Shown here piece after piece: positions 1-8,097 of a DNA stretch of 64,000 nt. The first letter of the stretch is position 1. The number at the start of each line of letters is the position of its first letter. This DNA is from Atlantibacter hermannii (GTDB taxonomy: Bacteria; Pseudomonadota; Gammaproteobacteria; Enterobacterales; Enterobacteriaceae), in assembly GCF_009907385.1 (NCBI RefSeq), contig NZ_JAAATR010000073.1:114944-178943 (forward strand), read 5' to 3'. The notes beneath the pieces were generated by a model that did not search any database, had not been told where the DNA came from, and worked only from the letters and a program-made list of their open reading frames with translations. Both the position numbers and the translations under genes were made by a program.

Positions 1-1
1 G

Positions 2-769
2 CGCCAGGCGCTGAGAGAGGCATTTGCCCCTTATCATGACGACAACACCGCCGCCCTCGATGCCGAGCAGGCGATCCGCGCGCTGCAACGCCAGGCGGCG
101 CGACACGGCGATATCCTGGCGGCGCTGCTGCCGCCGGTCGCCACGCTACAGGCGCTGTGCGACACCCCGGATAGCGCGCCGGTGACTCATGCGCAGGGAT
201 TGTTCGATCGGCATATCGATCTGTTCGCTGAACCGCAGTCGGGTGATTCATCGGCAATCGCCACTCAGGGTACGCTTGCCACCCGGACGCATCAGCTGTG
301 GATTAACCATGTCCGCCTGTGGAGCCAACAGCCGGAGCAGGCGCGCCTGCTGGATCTGGAGCCAGCGGCGCTGGCCTGGCTGGCGGAAACCCTGATTGTC
401 ACCAGCTATCGGCTGCGGCTGGACGCGCAGCTGGACGCCATCGCCCGTGAAGAAGGCGTGTGCGGCGCGCTGCTGTATGCCGGGCTGGGCAACTTTATCA
501 CCTGGCTCGGCGTCAACAATCTGCCGCCGGACGCGCGCCCGGCCAGCCGGGTAAACGCCGGCAAACCGGTCTTCGCGCCGCAACCTGGCTGTAATTCGCG
601 GTTGACCAGGCTCAGCGAACAACCCGCCCATGCCGCAACCGGCTATGTCTATGACTGGCTGGTGATGTTGTACCATCAGGCGCGCGGGAATCAGGGTTAT
701 CAGCACCCGGAAGCGGTGAAAACCCAGGACCGGAAGGCGTTAGAAAAACTGCTTTCACAACTCGCATAA
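2..769 (+). CDS. srfC: SrfC-like virulence-factor family protein, C-terminal part
   Basis: The reading frame is open from the left edge and ends at the TAA at 767-769, so only the last 255 codons are seen. The visible part is rich in Leu, Ala and Gln and holds a conserved-looking stretch around NFITWLG. It resembles the C-terminus of SrfC, the last gene of the srfABC group, which in Salmonella also lies near the ydc/teh genes; that synteny is the main support. The molecular function of SrfC is not established. A GTG at 182 could be taken for a start, but the frame runs on upstream with normal codon use, so it is internal. The gene ends at a strong hairpin. Confidence 0.6.
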   Translation, partial: RQALREAFAPYHDDNTAALDAEQAIRALQRQAARHGDILAALLPPVATLQALCDTPDSAPVTHAQGLFDRHIDLFAEPQSGDSSAIATQGTLATRTHQLWINHVRLWSQQPEQARLLDLEPAALAWLAETLIVTSYRLRLDAQLDAIAREEGVCGALLYAGLGNFITWLGVNNLPPDARPASRVNAGKPVFAPQPGCNSRLTRLSEQPAHAATGYVYDWLVMLYHQARGNQGYQHPEAVKTQDRKALEKLLSQLA

Positions 770-806
770 TCAAAAAGCCAGGCGCTTCCACGTCTGGCTT
801 TTTGAT
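769..806. terminator. Bidirectional Rho-independent terminator
   Basis: A perfect 13-bp stem (769-781 with 794-806) and a 12-nt loop, with A and T runs on either side. It lies between the convergent srfC-like gene and the dehydrogenase gene ending at 820, so it can serve both. Confidence 0.85.
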
Positions 807-819
807 TTACGTCAGGCGG

Positions 820-1941
820 CTACCACGCCAGCCATTCTCCTCCACGGGCGCTGCTGGCCTTCACCGTTTCGATAAATTTCATCCCGCTTATCCCGGCATC
901 AATGCCCGGCAACAGCGGCGCGTCGCTCTCGCCACGGATCCACTGTGCGGCCTCGCGATAAATTTGCGCAAAACCCTCCAGATACCCTTCCGGATGCCCG
1001 GCGGGCGTGCGGCACAGCGCGCGGGTGTCATCACGGTTTTCAGGCCCGTTTCGCGTGACAGTGTAACTACTGGCGCCCTGCGGGTAGATGACCAGCTGTT
1101 CGGGATGTTGCTGATGAAAGCTCAGGCTGGCAAGGCTGCCGATAATCCGCAGCCGCAAATCGTTGAGATAACCGCCCGCCACCTGGCTTGCCAGAAGCCG
1201 ACCCTGCGCGCCGTTGGCGTAACGCATATCGGCCACCACCTCGTCGTCGAGCCGTCGGCCCTCCACGCGGGTCATCAGCTCGCCACGCAGAGAAACCGGC
1301 TCCATTCCGCTGACAAAGGCCGCCAGTTGCCACGCGTGGGTGCCAATATCGCCAATCGCGCCCGCTCCTGCGAGCGTCGGATCGCCACGCCAGCGCGCCT
1401 GTTTATTGTCGGTCTCTTCCAGTCGTTCGCTGAGCCATCCCTGCAGGTACTCCACGTCGATGCGCCGGATATCGCCCAGTTCACCCGCCGCGACCCGTGC
1501 CCGGGCTTCACGCACCATCGGCAAGGCGCTGTAATTGTGGGTGAGGATAAACCGGCAACCGCTGTCGCGGACTGTTTTCGCCAGCGCCCGGCCCTCGTCC
1601 AGGCTGATGCCGAGCGGCTTATCGCAGATGACGTGGATGCCGCGCTCAAGAAACGCCTGCGCCACCGGCACATGCAGATGATTTGGGGTCACAATCGACA
1701 CCACATCTATGCCGTCCTCCCGCGCCGCTTCGCGCGCCGCCATCTCCTGCCAGCTGGCGTAACTGCGATCCGGAGCGATAAACAGCGCTGCGCCGGAGCG
1801 CGCCGCCACGTCTGCCCGGGATGAAAACGCCCCGGCGACCAGTTCAAACTGGTCGTCCAGCCGCGCCGCGATGCGGTGGACCGCGCCGATAAACGCCCCT
1901 TCGCCGCCGCCCACCATGCCTAACCGTAAACGACGCGTCAT
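820..1941 (-). CDS. Gfo/Idh/MocA family oxidoreductase (distal gene of LacI-controlled operon)
   Basis: A 373-residue NAD(P)-dependent sugar or cyclitol dehydrogenase. The N-terminal Rossmann fold shows the GMVGGGEG loop (8-15). The family's Lys-Pro motif appears as CDKP with Lys108, and the catalytic Asp-x3-His motif as GDIGTH (Asp198, His202). Full length for the family. Its ATG overlaps the stop of the preceding isomerase gene by 4 bp (1938-1941), so translation is probably coupled. The substrate cannot be read from the sequence; inositol-type cyclitols, 1,6-anhydrosugars or 3-keto-glycosides are all used by relatives. It is the last gene of a four-gene operon behind the LacI regulator at 5493. 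Confidence 0.85.
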   Translation of the reverse strand: MTRRLRLGMVGGGEGAFIGAVHRIAARLDDQFELVAGAFSSRADVAARSGAALFIAPDRSYASWQEMAAREAAREDGIDVVSIVTPNHLHVPVAQAFLERGIHVICDKPLGISLDEGRALAKTVRDSGCRFILTHNYSALPMVREARARVAAGELGDIRRIDVEYLQGWLSERLEETDNKQARWRGDPTLAGAGAIGDIGTHAWQLAAFVSGMEPVSLRGELMTRVEGRRLDDEVVADMRYANGAQGRLLASQVAGGYLNDLRLRIIGSLASLSFHQQHPEQLVIYPQGASSYTVTRNGPENRDDTRALCRTPAGHPEGYLEGFAQIYREAAQWIRGESDAPLLPGIDAGISGMKFIETVKASSARGGEWLAW

Positions 1942-3002
1942 GAGCCCTCCGCTAAACCGAGCATCTGGCGGATGGCCGTGCGGTCGCTGTTGCGCAGCGC
2001 AAAGTCATCAAAGGCGTGGTCGGCCACGTGGATAATATGATCGGAGATAAATTTCGCCCCTTCCCGCGCGCCGGTCTCGCCGTTTTTCAGGCAGCACTCC
2101 CATTCCAGCGTCGCCCAGCCGGGGTAATCGTACTGCGCCAGCTTGCTGAAGATGCCTTTGAAATCCACCTGTCCGTCGCCCAGCGAACGGAAACGGCCGG
2201 GGCGGTCGACCCACGCCTGGTAACCGCCGTAAACGCCGCTCTGCGCGCTGGGGGTAAATTCGGCGTCTTTAACGTGAAACGCACGGATGCGCTCATGCCA
2301 GAAGTCGATAAAGCCGAGGTAATCCATTTGCTGGAGCACCATGTGGCTCGGGTCAAACAGGATGTTGCAGCGCGGATGGTTGCCGGTCAGCTCGAGAAAG
2401 CGCCCAAAGGTTGCGCCGTCATGGAGATCTTCGCCGGGATGGAGTTCATAACACAGGTCCACGCCCGCCTCGTCAAAGCTGTCGAGGATCGGCGTCCAGC
2501 GCTGGGCCAGGGAGGTAAAGGCTTCGTCGATCAGCGCGACGTTGCGCGGCGGCCACGGGTAAAAATAGGGCCAGGCCAGCGCGCCAGAAAAGGTGGCGTG
2601 GGCTTTTAAACCGAGCTGCTGCGAGGCTTTGGCGGCGTTTTTTAGCTGTTGCACCGCCCACTGCTGGCGTCCGGCGCGATCGTTGCGCAGCGCGTCAGGC
2701 GCAAATCCGGCGAAGGCCAGTTCGTAAGCCGGATGCACGGCCACCAGTTGGCCCTGTAAATGGGTCGACAGTTCACTGATCACCAGACCGACATCCGCCA
2801 GCTTGCCGCGCACGTCATCGCAGTAAGTCTTGCTGACGGCGGCCTGGTCGAGATCGAAAATATGGGGGAGATGGGTGGGGATCTGCACCGCCTTGTAGCC
2901 CAGCCCCGCCGCCCAGGCGGCTAAGGTGTCCAGTTTATTAAACGGCGGCGCGTCGCCGATAAACTGGGAGAGAAACAGGGATGGTCCTTTCAGGGTTTTC
3001 AC
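1938..3002 (-). CDS. Sugar phosphate isomerase/epimerase-like TIM-barrel protein
   Basis: 354 residues of the AP-endonuclease-2/xylose-isomerase-like fold, the family that includes IolE, IolI and many keto-sugar isomerases. Metal-ligand-like segments of a divalent-cation TIM barrel are visible: CYELHPGED, LFDPSHM, FHVKDAE and TLEWE. It overlaps the genes on both sides by 4 bp. Placed between two Gfo/Idh/MocA dehydrogenases, it most likely acts on the keto intermediate made by one of them, by isomerisation, epimerisation or elimination. The exact reaction is unknown. No signal peptide is seen, so it should act in the cytoplasm. Confidence 0.82.
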   Translation of the reverse strand: MKTLKGPSLFLSQFIGDAPPFNKLDTLAAWAAGLGYKAVQIPTHLPHIFDLDQAAVSKTYCDDVRGKLADVGLVISELSTHLQGQLVAVHPAYELAFAGFAPDALRNDRAGRQQWAVQQLKNAAKASQQLGLKAHATFSGALAWPYFYPWPPRNVALIDEAFTSLAQRWTPILDSFDEAGVDLCYELHPGEDLHDGATFGRFLELTGNHPRCNILFDPSHMVLQQMDYLGFIDFWHERIRAFHVKDAEFTPSAQSGVYGGYQAWVDRPGRFRSLGDGQVDFKGIFSKLAQYDYPGWATLEWECCLKNGETGAREGAKFISDHIIHVADHAFDDFALRNSDRTAIRQMLGLAEGS

Positions 3003-4087
3003 AAATACACCTCCTTAATAAATACCGTTCGCTGTTCGCGTACCGCGCGGTCCGCCGCCAGCACCACCGCCAGACTGTCTATCGCCTGTTGCAGGTGGGT
3101 GTCCAGCGGCGCATCGCTGGCAATCGCATGGGCAAAAAATTGTTGTTCCCTGCGGCACAGCTCGTAATGATCGGGCTCGTCATCGGTATCGATCCACTCA
3201 TCGGCAGTGATGAACTGCCCCCGGGCGTCCAGCCCGGCATGATGCAAGCGCAGGGATTCGGTGCGGGTATGGGCCTCGACGTTCGCCGACTGCCCTTCGC
3301 CGCCCGCCTCGCGCGCCACGATGGACGCCGAGCCGTTGGGGCCAATGACGTCTTTCACAAAGAACGCGGTCTGGCTCATCATCGGCCCCCAGCCCGCCTC
3401 GTACCAGCCTACCGAACCGTCGCTGAAACGCACCTGCAGCTGGCCGTAGTTGTACTGCTGTTCGGGGATTTCCTCAGAAAGCCGCACGCCGATGGCGCTC
3501 ACCGATTCCGGCGTGCTTTGGGTCATCTGGCACATCACGTCCAGATAATGCACCCCGCAATCGACAATTGGCGACAGCGACTGCATCAGCGCTTTATGCG
3601 TCTGCCACGCCTCGCCCGCGCTCTGCTGGTTGAGGTTCATGCGCATCACCAGCGGCTTGCCGAGGGTATGGCTGAGTTCGATAAAACGCTGCCACACCGG
3701 ATGCTGGCGCAGAATGTAGCCCACCACCACTTTTTTACCGGCGCGGGCGGCGGCATCCGCCACCCTTTGAGCACCGCTCACCGTGGTGGCGAGCGGTTTT
3801 TCGATAAACAAATGGCAACCGGCGTTCAGCGCGTCAATAGCCAGTTGCTCATGGCTGTCAGGCCAGGTCGCGATACACACCGCGTCGGGCCGGGCGTCGC
3901 TCAGCGCATCCGCGAGCGTGTCATACAGCGCCGGGTCGCCGGTGAGTTTTTCCCGCAGGCGGGCTTTGGAGTCGCCGCGCGCCACCAGTCCGCACAGGAT
4001 GAATTCCGGCATGGCGTCCAGGGCCAGCGCGTGCGCGCTGCCCATGTTGCCGCACCCGACCACCACAATGCGCAGCGGTTTAGCCAT
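2999..4087 (-). CDS. Gfo/Idh/MocA family oxidoreductase (second dehydrogenase of the operon)
   Basis: A 362-residue dehydrogenase with a clear dinucleotide loop GCGNMG (11-16), the EKP motif (96-98) and the Asp-x3-His pair in DCGVH (Asp176, His180). It is a paralogue of the enzyme encoded at 820-1941, not a recent duplicate: outside the motifs the two differ widely. The start overlaps the permease gene by 8 bp and the end overlaps the isomerase gene by 4 bp. A likely role is oxidation of an imported sugar, cyclitol or glycoside, with the other dehydrogenase acting later or reducing the product. Substrate unknown. Confidence 0.85.
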   Translation of the reverse strand: MAKPLRIVVVGCGNMGSAHALALDAMPEFILCGLVARGDSKARLREKLTGDPALYDTLADALSDARPDAVCIATWPDSHEQLAIDALNAGCHLFIEKPLATTVSGAQRVADAAARAGKKVVVGYILRQHPVWQRFIELSHTLGKPLVMRMNLNQQSAGEAWQTHKALMQSLSPIVDCGVHYLDVMCQMTQSTPESVSAIGVRLSEEIPEQQYNYGQLQVRFSDGSVGWYEAGWGPMMSQTAFFVKDVIGPNGSASIVAREAGGEGQSANVEAHTRTESLRLHHAGLDARGQFITADEWIDTDDEPDHYELCRREQQFFAHAIASDAPLDTHLQQAIDSLAVVLAADRAVREQRTVFIKEVYL

Positions 4088-5324
4088 GCTGTTTCTCCTC
4101 GCGGTAGTTGAAGGTGAAGAAGAAGATGGCGGAAATAATCACCGCCGCGATTGCCGGCAGCCACCAGAAGTCCTGCCACTGGGCCAGCGCTTCTGCACCC
4201 TCGGCGGTAACGGAACGGTTAAACACCGCGCCGCTGATTTGCGAACCGATCAGCATCCCCAGACCGTAGGTGAACAGCACCAGCAAGCTTTGAGCCTGGC
4301 CTTTAACTTTGTTGCCCGCCACTTTATCGGTGTAGATAAAGCCGATCACGAAAAAGAAGTCGTAACAGACGCCGTGCAGAATGATGCCGATGTAGATCAT
4401 CCAGCGGGTTTCTTCATTGATGCTCAGGGCAAACATGGCGTAGCGCAGGAACCATGCCAGCATCCCGATCAGCAGCATCATTTTGATGCCCAGCGCCCGG
4501 AAGAAGAACGGGATCAGCAGCATAAACAGCAACTCGGACATCTGGCCAAACGCCATCACCCCGCTGACGTTTTCAAAGCCGAGGGCGGAGATAAACGGCG
4601 CGGCGTAAGCGTAATAGGCGGCCAGCGGAATGGAGATCAGCGTGGCGCAGATAATAAACACCAGGAAATGGCGCTGTTTCAGCAGCGCGAACGCGTCGGC
4701 GCACATCAGGTCGCGCATCGACAGCGGCTTGCCGCGATCCGGCGCGGGGGTGTGCGGCAGCGTAAAGCTATAAATACCCAGGATCACCGAGGCGACCGCC
4801 GCCAGCGTGAAGATGCCGGTGCTGTCGGAAAGCCCGGTAGCGCCAACGATCAGCCCCGCGACAATCCAGCCGATGGTGCCGAACGCGCGGACAATCGGGA
4901 AGCCCTTCTCGCTGTTGCTCAGGCTGTGAAACGCAACGTTGTTGCTGAGCGCGATGGTCGGCATATAGCACAGCATATAGGCGAAGATGATCCACAGCAG
5001 CCCGCTCTGCCCGCTTTCAAACAGCGTCGGCAGCCACCACAGCAGCGCCGCGCCCACCAGATGCAGGATCCCCAGCACCTTTTGCGAGGCGAAGAAGCGG
5101 TCCACCAGCATCCCCAGCAGGAACGGCGACAGAATCGAGGCGATCGGCCCGGTAGAGAACGCATCGCCAATCAACGCGCCCAGGCCGTACTTTGACATCA
5201 CAATCCCCAGGGTAACGTACCACGCCCCCCAGACGAAAAACTCCAGAAACATCATAAGTGACAAGCGCGGTATGACCCACTTGTGGGTGGCGACCTGTGC
5301 GCCGACGGCGGATTGAGAAGACAT
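4080..5324 (-). CDS. Nucleoside:H+ symporter-family (NupG/XapB-like) MFS permease
   Basis: 414 residues with about 12 hydrophobic segments. The opening segment, with LMMFLEFFVWGAWYVTLG, is typical of the nucleoside:H+ symporter branch of the MFS (NupG, XapB, YegT). It is the first gene of the operon and has a good ribosome site (CTGGAGG) before the ATG. In this branch the known substrates are nucleosides, which hints that the operon may handle a nucleoside or another N- or O-glycoside; uncharacterised relatives with sugar substrates cannot be excluded. It lies 168 bp from the divergent LacI gene, with two operators in between. Confidence 0.82.
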   Translation of the reverse strand: MSSQSAVGAQVATHKWVIPRLSLMMFLEFFVWGAWYVTLGIVMSKYGLGALIGDAFSTGPIASILSPFLLGMLVDRFFASQKVLGILHLVGAALLWWLPTLFESGQSGLLWIIFAYMLCYMPTIALSNNVAFHSLSNSEKGFPIVRAFGTIGWIVAGLIVGATGLSDSTGIFTLAAVASVILGIYSFTLPHTPAPDRGKPLSMRDLMCADAFALLKQRHFLVFIICATLISIPLAAYYAYAAPFISALGFENVSGVMAFGQMSELLFMLLIPFFFRALGIKMMLLIGMLAWFLRYAMFALSINEETRWMIYIGIILHGVCYDFFFVIGFIYTDKVAGNKVKGQAQSLLVLFTYGLGMLIGSQISGAVFNRSVTAEGAEALAQWQDFWWLPAIAAVIISAIFFFTFNYREEKQHG

Positions 5325-5365
5325 AGCATCCTCCAGAGATGTAGTTGAGGTAAGTGGAACGTCCT

Positions 5366-5411
5366 TGTAATCGATTACATGTTATACTGAGGTAAAATGT
5401 AATCGATTTCA
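5366..5411. promoter_or_regulatory. Paired LacI-family operators in the divergent promoter region
   Basis: A perfect 14-bp palindrome, TGTAATCGATTACA (5366-5379), and a second copy with one mismatch, TGTAATCGATTTCA (5398-5411). The centres are 32 bp apart, about three helical turns. The central CG inside an A/T-rich palindrome is the usual form for LacI/GalR-family sites. A TATACT hexamer at 5383-5388 between the copies may be a -10 element. The likely ligand is the adjacent LacI-type regulator, repressing both itself and the permease/dehydrogenase operon. Confidence 0.75.
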
Positions 5412-5492
5412 GAAAGCTTCTCCAATCTCGGGAACGGCTTTTTGGTATGATTGACGCAATTCTGCAAGGCGCTTCACAGTTCAAGGATAAGC

Positions 5493-6464
5493 ATGTCGAT
5501 CGATAAAGTGGCGCGAGTCGCCGGCGTTTCTACTGCCACCGTTTCCCGGGTGCTGAATGGCAATCCCGGCGTGAAGCCCCTTACCCGCGAAAAGGTCCTG
5601 GCCGCCATCGCCACCTGCGACTATCAACCCAATTTGCTGGCGCGCCAGCTGCGCACCTCGCGCAGCAATATGCTGCTGGTGCTGGTGTCGAGCATTCTCA
5701 ACCCCTTCTGCGCGGGCGTGGTACGCGGCATTGAAGAAGAAGCCGAGAAACACGGCTATCACATTCTGTTGTGCAATTCGGAGTCGCGGCTCAATCGTGA
5801 ATCGGCTTACCTGCGTTTGCTGAGCGGCAAAGTGGTGGACGGGGTGATCACGATGGATGCCATCAGCTGTTTGCCCGGCCTGACTACACTCATTGGCGAC
5901 TCGCCATGGGTGCAGTGCGGCGAAGGCGATCCGGGATATAACGCCTCATCGGTGACCATTGATAATGGTCTGGCCGCCAAAGCGGCGGTGGATTATCTGG
6001 TGGCGCAAGGTTATCAGCGCATCGCCATGATCAACGGCGACGTGCGCTATCTGTACGCTTCCCAGCGCGAAGCGGGCTATCGCGAAGCCTGCGAAGGCCG
6101 CTGGCAGCAGGTGGTGTATACCGAAAGTCTGGAGTATCAGGCCGGGTTTCAGGCGATGGAGCAACTGCTGGCTCAGGCGGATAAACCCGACGCGGTGTTC
6201 GCTATTTCCGATTCGCTGGCGGGCGGCGCGCTGGCCTGCGCCCATCAACGCGGGCTGAAGGTGCCGGAACAATTGGCGATTGTCGGGTTTGACGGCATTC
6301 CGTTTGGCGAGATCACTACCCCGCCGCTGACGACAATCGCCCAGCCGATTCATCAGCTGGGCGTGCGTAGCGTGCAGTTACTGCTGGAGCGGATCGATAA
6401 CCCGGCGATGACGCCGGTGTACGAAATGCTTCCCTGGTCGTTGGTGCAACGTGGTTCAGCGTAA
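5493..6464 (+). CDS. LacI-family transcriptional regulator
   Basis: 323 residues. The N-terminal helix-turn-helix and hinge are typical: SIDKVARVAGVSTATVSRVL near residues 2-21. A periplasmic-binding-protein-like effector domain follows. The ATG at 5493 is chosen because AAGGA stands just before it and the HTH starts at once; a longer frame from 5451 would add residues with no family counterpart. It is transcribed away from the dehydrogenase/permease operon and probably controls it through the operators at 5366-5411. The effector should be the substrate or an early intermediate of that operon. Confidence 0.88.
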   Translation: MSIDKVARVAGVSTATVSRVLNGNPGVKPLTREKVLAAIATCDYQPNLLARQLRTSRSNMLLVLVSSILNPFCAGVVRGIEEEAEKHGYHILLCNSESRLNRESAYLRLLSGKVVDGVITMDAISCLPGLTTLIGDSPWVQCGEGDPGYNASSVTIDNGLAAKAAVDYLVAQGYQRIAMINGDVRYLYASQREAGYREACEGRWQQVVYTESLEYQAGFQAMEQLLAQADKPDAVFAISDSLAGGALACAHQRGLKVPEQLAIVGFDGIPFGEITTPPLTTIAQPIHQLGVRSVQLLLERIDNPAMTPVYEMLPWSLVQRGSA

Positions 6465-6493
6465 GCAGCCCGCTTAAAGCAGGCCTTTATCGA

Positions 6494-6889
6494 TTATTGT
6501 TTTTGAAAGCGGTGCGCCACAATGTGCGCCGTTTTGCCTTTTTTCTCCAGCGTACCGCTGATGCCCACCAGCTCATCCGGGCTGGCCTGGCGATCTTTCG
6601 CCACCTCCGGCGGGATCACCACTTCGACTTCCCCGGTACGATCGCGTAATACGTAGCGGTGATTGTCCGACTGTTCGATCAGGTTGCCACGCAGCGATAC
6701 GGAAGCCCCGTCATGCATCGCCATCGCCTGTTTCACCGTCATTGAGCGGGCATCCTCCATACCGCGATAGCCGTCGGTTTGGTCATGCGCGGGCGGCGGC
6801 GCTTTGTCCTGCTTCAGCACATCGCCCTGCTGGGCCTGTGCGCCGAAACCCACTAAGGTCAGGAAAAGAATACCGTGAATCGCTTTCAT
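6494..6889 (-). CDS. ydeI: YdeI-like periplasmic BOF (OB-fold) protein
   Basis: About 131 residues: a signal peptide ending near AQA, then the BOF domain with the conserved HDGASVSLRGN and RYVLRD segments. It resembles E. coli YdeI (130 aa), a small periplasmic stress protein linked to peroxide and antimicrobial-peptide resistance. A second ATG three bases upstream (6892) is equally possible; GGGAGAG precedes both. Conserved synteny supports the call, because ydeJ also lies beside ydeI in E. coli. Confidence 0.88.
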   Translation of the reverse strand: MKAIHGILFLTLVGFGAQAQQGDVLKQDKAPPPAHDQTDGYRGMEDARSMTVKQAMAMHDGASVSLRGNLIEQSDNHRYVLRDRTGEVEVVIPPEVAKDRQASPDELVGISGTLEKKGKTAHIVAHRFQKQ

Positions 6890-6968
6890 CATGCTCTCCC
6901 GTCATTTTTATATGATACCTAAGCCTGGCATACTCCCGTTAAGTTGACGGCGCGAAAATACTATATTG

Positions 6969-7103
6969 ATGAAATTCAGGATTATTCTCTGCGTTATTAC
7001 CGCTGCGCTTTGCTGCTATTCAGGCGTAATGGAATACCTGCCGAACTCTCCTACACTTATTAAGCGTTGCGTTAAATCCCATCGGGATCACGTATTCTGT
7101 TAA
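6969..7103 (+). CDS. Possible 44-aa small exported or membrane peptide
   Basis: A short frame of 44 codons that starts with Met-Lys-Phe-Arg and a hydrophobic stretch (IILCVITAALCC) like a signal peptide, then a basic, Cys-containing tail. It lies between the divergent ydeI and the gene at 7122. No convincing ribosome site is visible, so it may be chance. No function is proposed. Confidence 0.25.
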   Translation: MKFRIILCVITAALCCYSGVMEYLPNSPTLIKRCVKSHRDHVFC

Positions 7104-7121
7104 AAATGAACAGGTTGAATT

Positions 7122-7625
7122 ATGGCAAAACCCGCCTCGGTGCAAAATAAAATACCGGTTAAAGAGAGCCCTCAATGGCTGGCCTTTGAATATATCATGC
7201 AAAAGTATGGCGGCGTGGCGCTGGTTAGCATTGTTTGCCTGGGGCTGCTGGGGTTATTTTCTGACGGGGTGTTAAGTTCTAAACGCATCAGCGATCCGTC
7301 TCACGCGTTAAGCGTGGAATATGAAAAAATGGGTCGTATTGACAGCGACATGAATATTAAAATCGAAACGGCGACGACGGGAGAAAATGTCACGCTGGTG
7401 CTCGGCGGCGACCTGATGGAAGCCAACGAAATCACATCGCTTTACCCGGCAGCAGAACGGATGACCAGCCATAACGGCGAGCTGGTATTACACTACCGCG
7501 CCAGCCCGACGCCCGGCCCGTTTGCCGTCTGGCTGGGCGTAACGCCTCGTCAGGTTGGCGAGCATCACTATACTCTGCGGTCCGGCGACAAAACGCTGAC
7601 CTTTAATCAGTTTATCCTTCCCTAA
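7122..7625 (+). CDS. Hypothetical single-span membrane-anchored protein
   Basis: 167 residues: a short cytoplasmic N-terminus, one transmembrane segment near 30-48 (GGVALVSIVCLGLLGLF), and a soluble, probably periplasmic domain of beta-strand character. The family was not recognised. It is the first gene of a tight three-gene operon, 13 bp before the YetF-type gene and followed by ydeJ. The spacing suggests it works with the membrane protein encoded next. Confidence 0.7.
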   Translation: MAKPASVQNKIPVKESPQWLAFEYIMQKYGGVALVSIVCLGLLGLFSDGVLSSKRISDPSHALSVEYEKMGRIDSDMNIKIETATTGENVTLVLGGDLMEANEITSLYPAAERMTSHNGELVLHYRASPTPGPFAVWLGVTPRQVGEHHYTLRSGDKTLTFNQFILP

Positions 7626-7638
7626 CGAGGCGCCAGGT

Positions 7639-8082
7639 ATGGAAACGGTACTGAGAGCGGTCAGCGTTTATATTGTGCTGGTGATCGTGTTTAAAATCGC
7701 CGGTCGCCGCACCCTGCTGCAAATGACCAATTTCGATCTGATTTTAATTTTGATTATCAGCGAAGCCACCCAACAGGCGTTATTAGGCAACGATTTTTCT
7801 GTCGTTGGCGCGTCGCTAACCATTATTACCCTGATCTGCGCCGATATTATTTTTGGCATTCTGAAAAAATACGTTCCCGGCGTCGATAATATGATTGACG
7901 GCGTCCCGGTTATTTTAGTGGCGGACGGCATTCCTAATCAGAAAAAACTGAAAATGACTGACATCAGCGTTGATGATGTGATGGTGGCGGCGCGTTGTAA
8001 TCAGAGCATTATCGATATCAAAGATATCAAGTTTGCTATTCTTGAAAAGAATGGCCAGATATCCATTATCCCCTATCAATAA
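7639..8082 (+). CDS. DUF421/YetF-family inner-membrane protein
   Basis: 147 residues with hydrophobic helices in the first 75 residues and a compact cytoplasmic domain. The GRRTLLQMTNFDLIL segment near residues 22-36 is characteristic of the DUF421 family (YetF, YcaP). Their role is unknown, though Bacillus relatives act in sporulation and germination. At 147 residues it is shorter than E. coli YcaP and seems to be a minimal version. It lies 13 bp after the preceding gene and 15 bp before ydeJ, so cotranscription is likely. Confidence 0.8.
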   Translation: METVLRAVSVYIVLVIVFKIAGRRTLLQMTNFDLILILIISEATQQALLGNDFSVVGASLTIITLICADIIFGILKKYVPGVDNMIDGVPVILVADGIPNQKKLKMTDISVDDVMVAARCNQSIIDIKDIKFAILEKNGQISIIPYQ

Positions 8083-8097
8083 AACAGAGCGCTTACT

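Noticed and set aside
3783..5195. 470-codon open frame on the plus strand
   Set aside because: It is antisense to the clearly real permease and dehydrogenase genes, is full of Gln, His, Arg and Asp in no domain pattern, and has no ribosome site; a GC-bias shadow.
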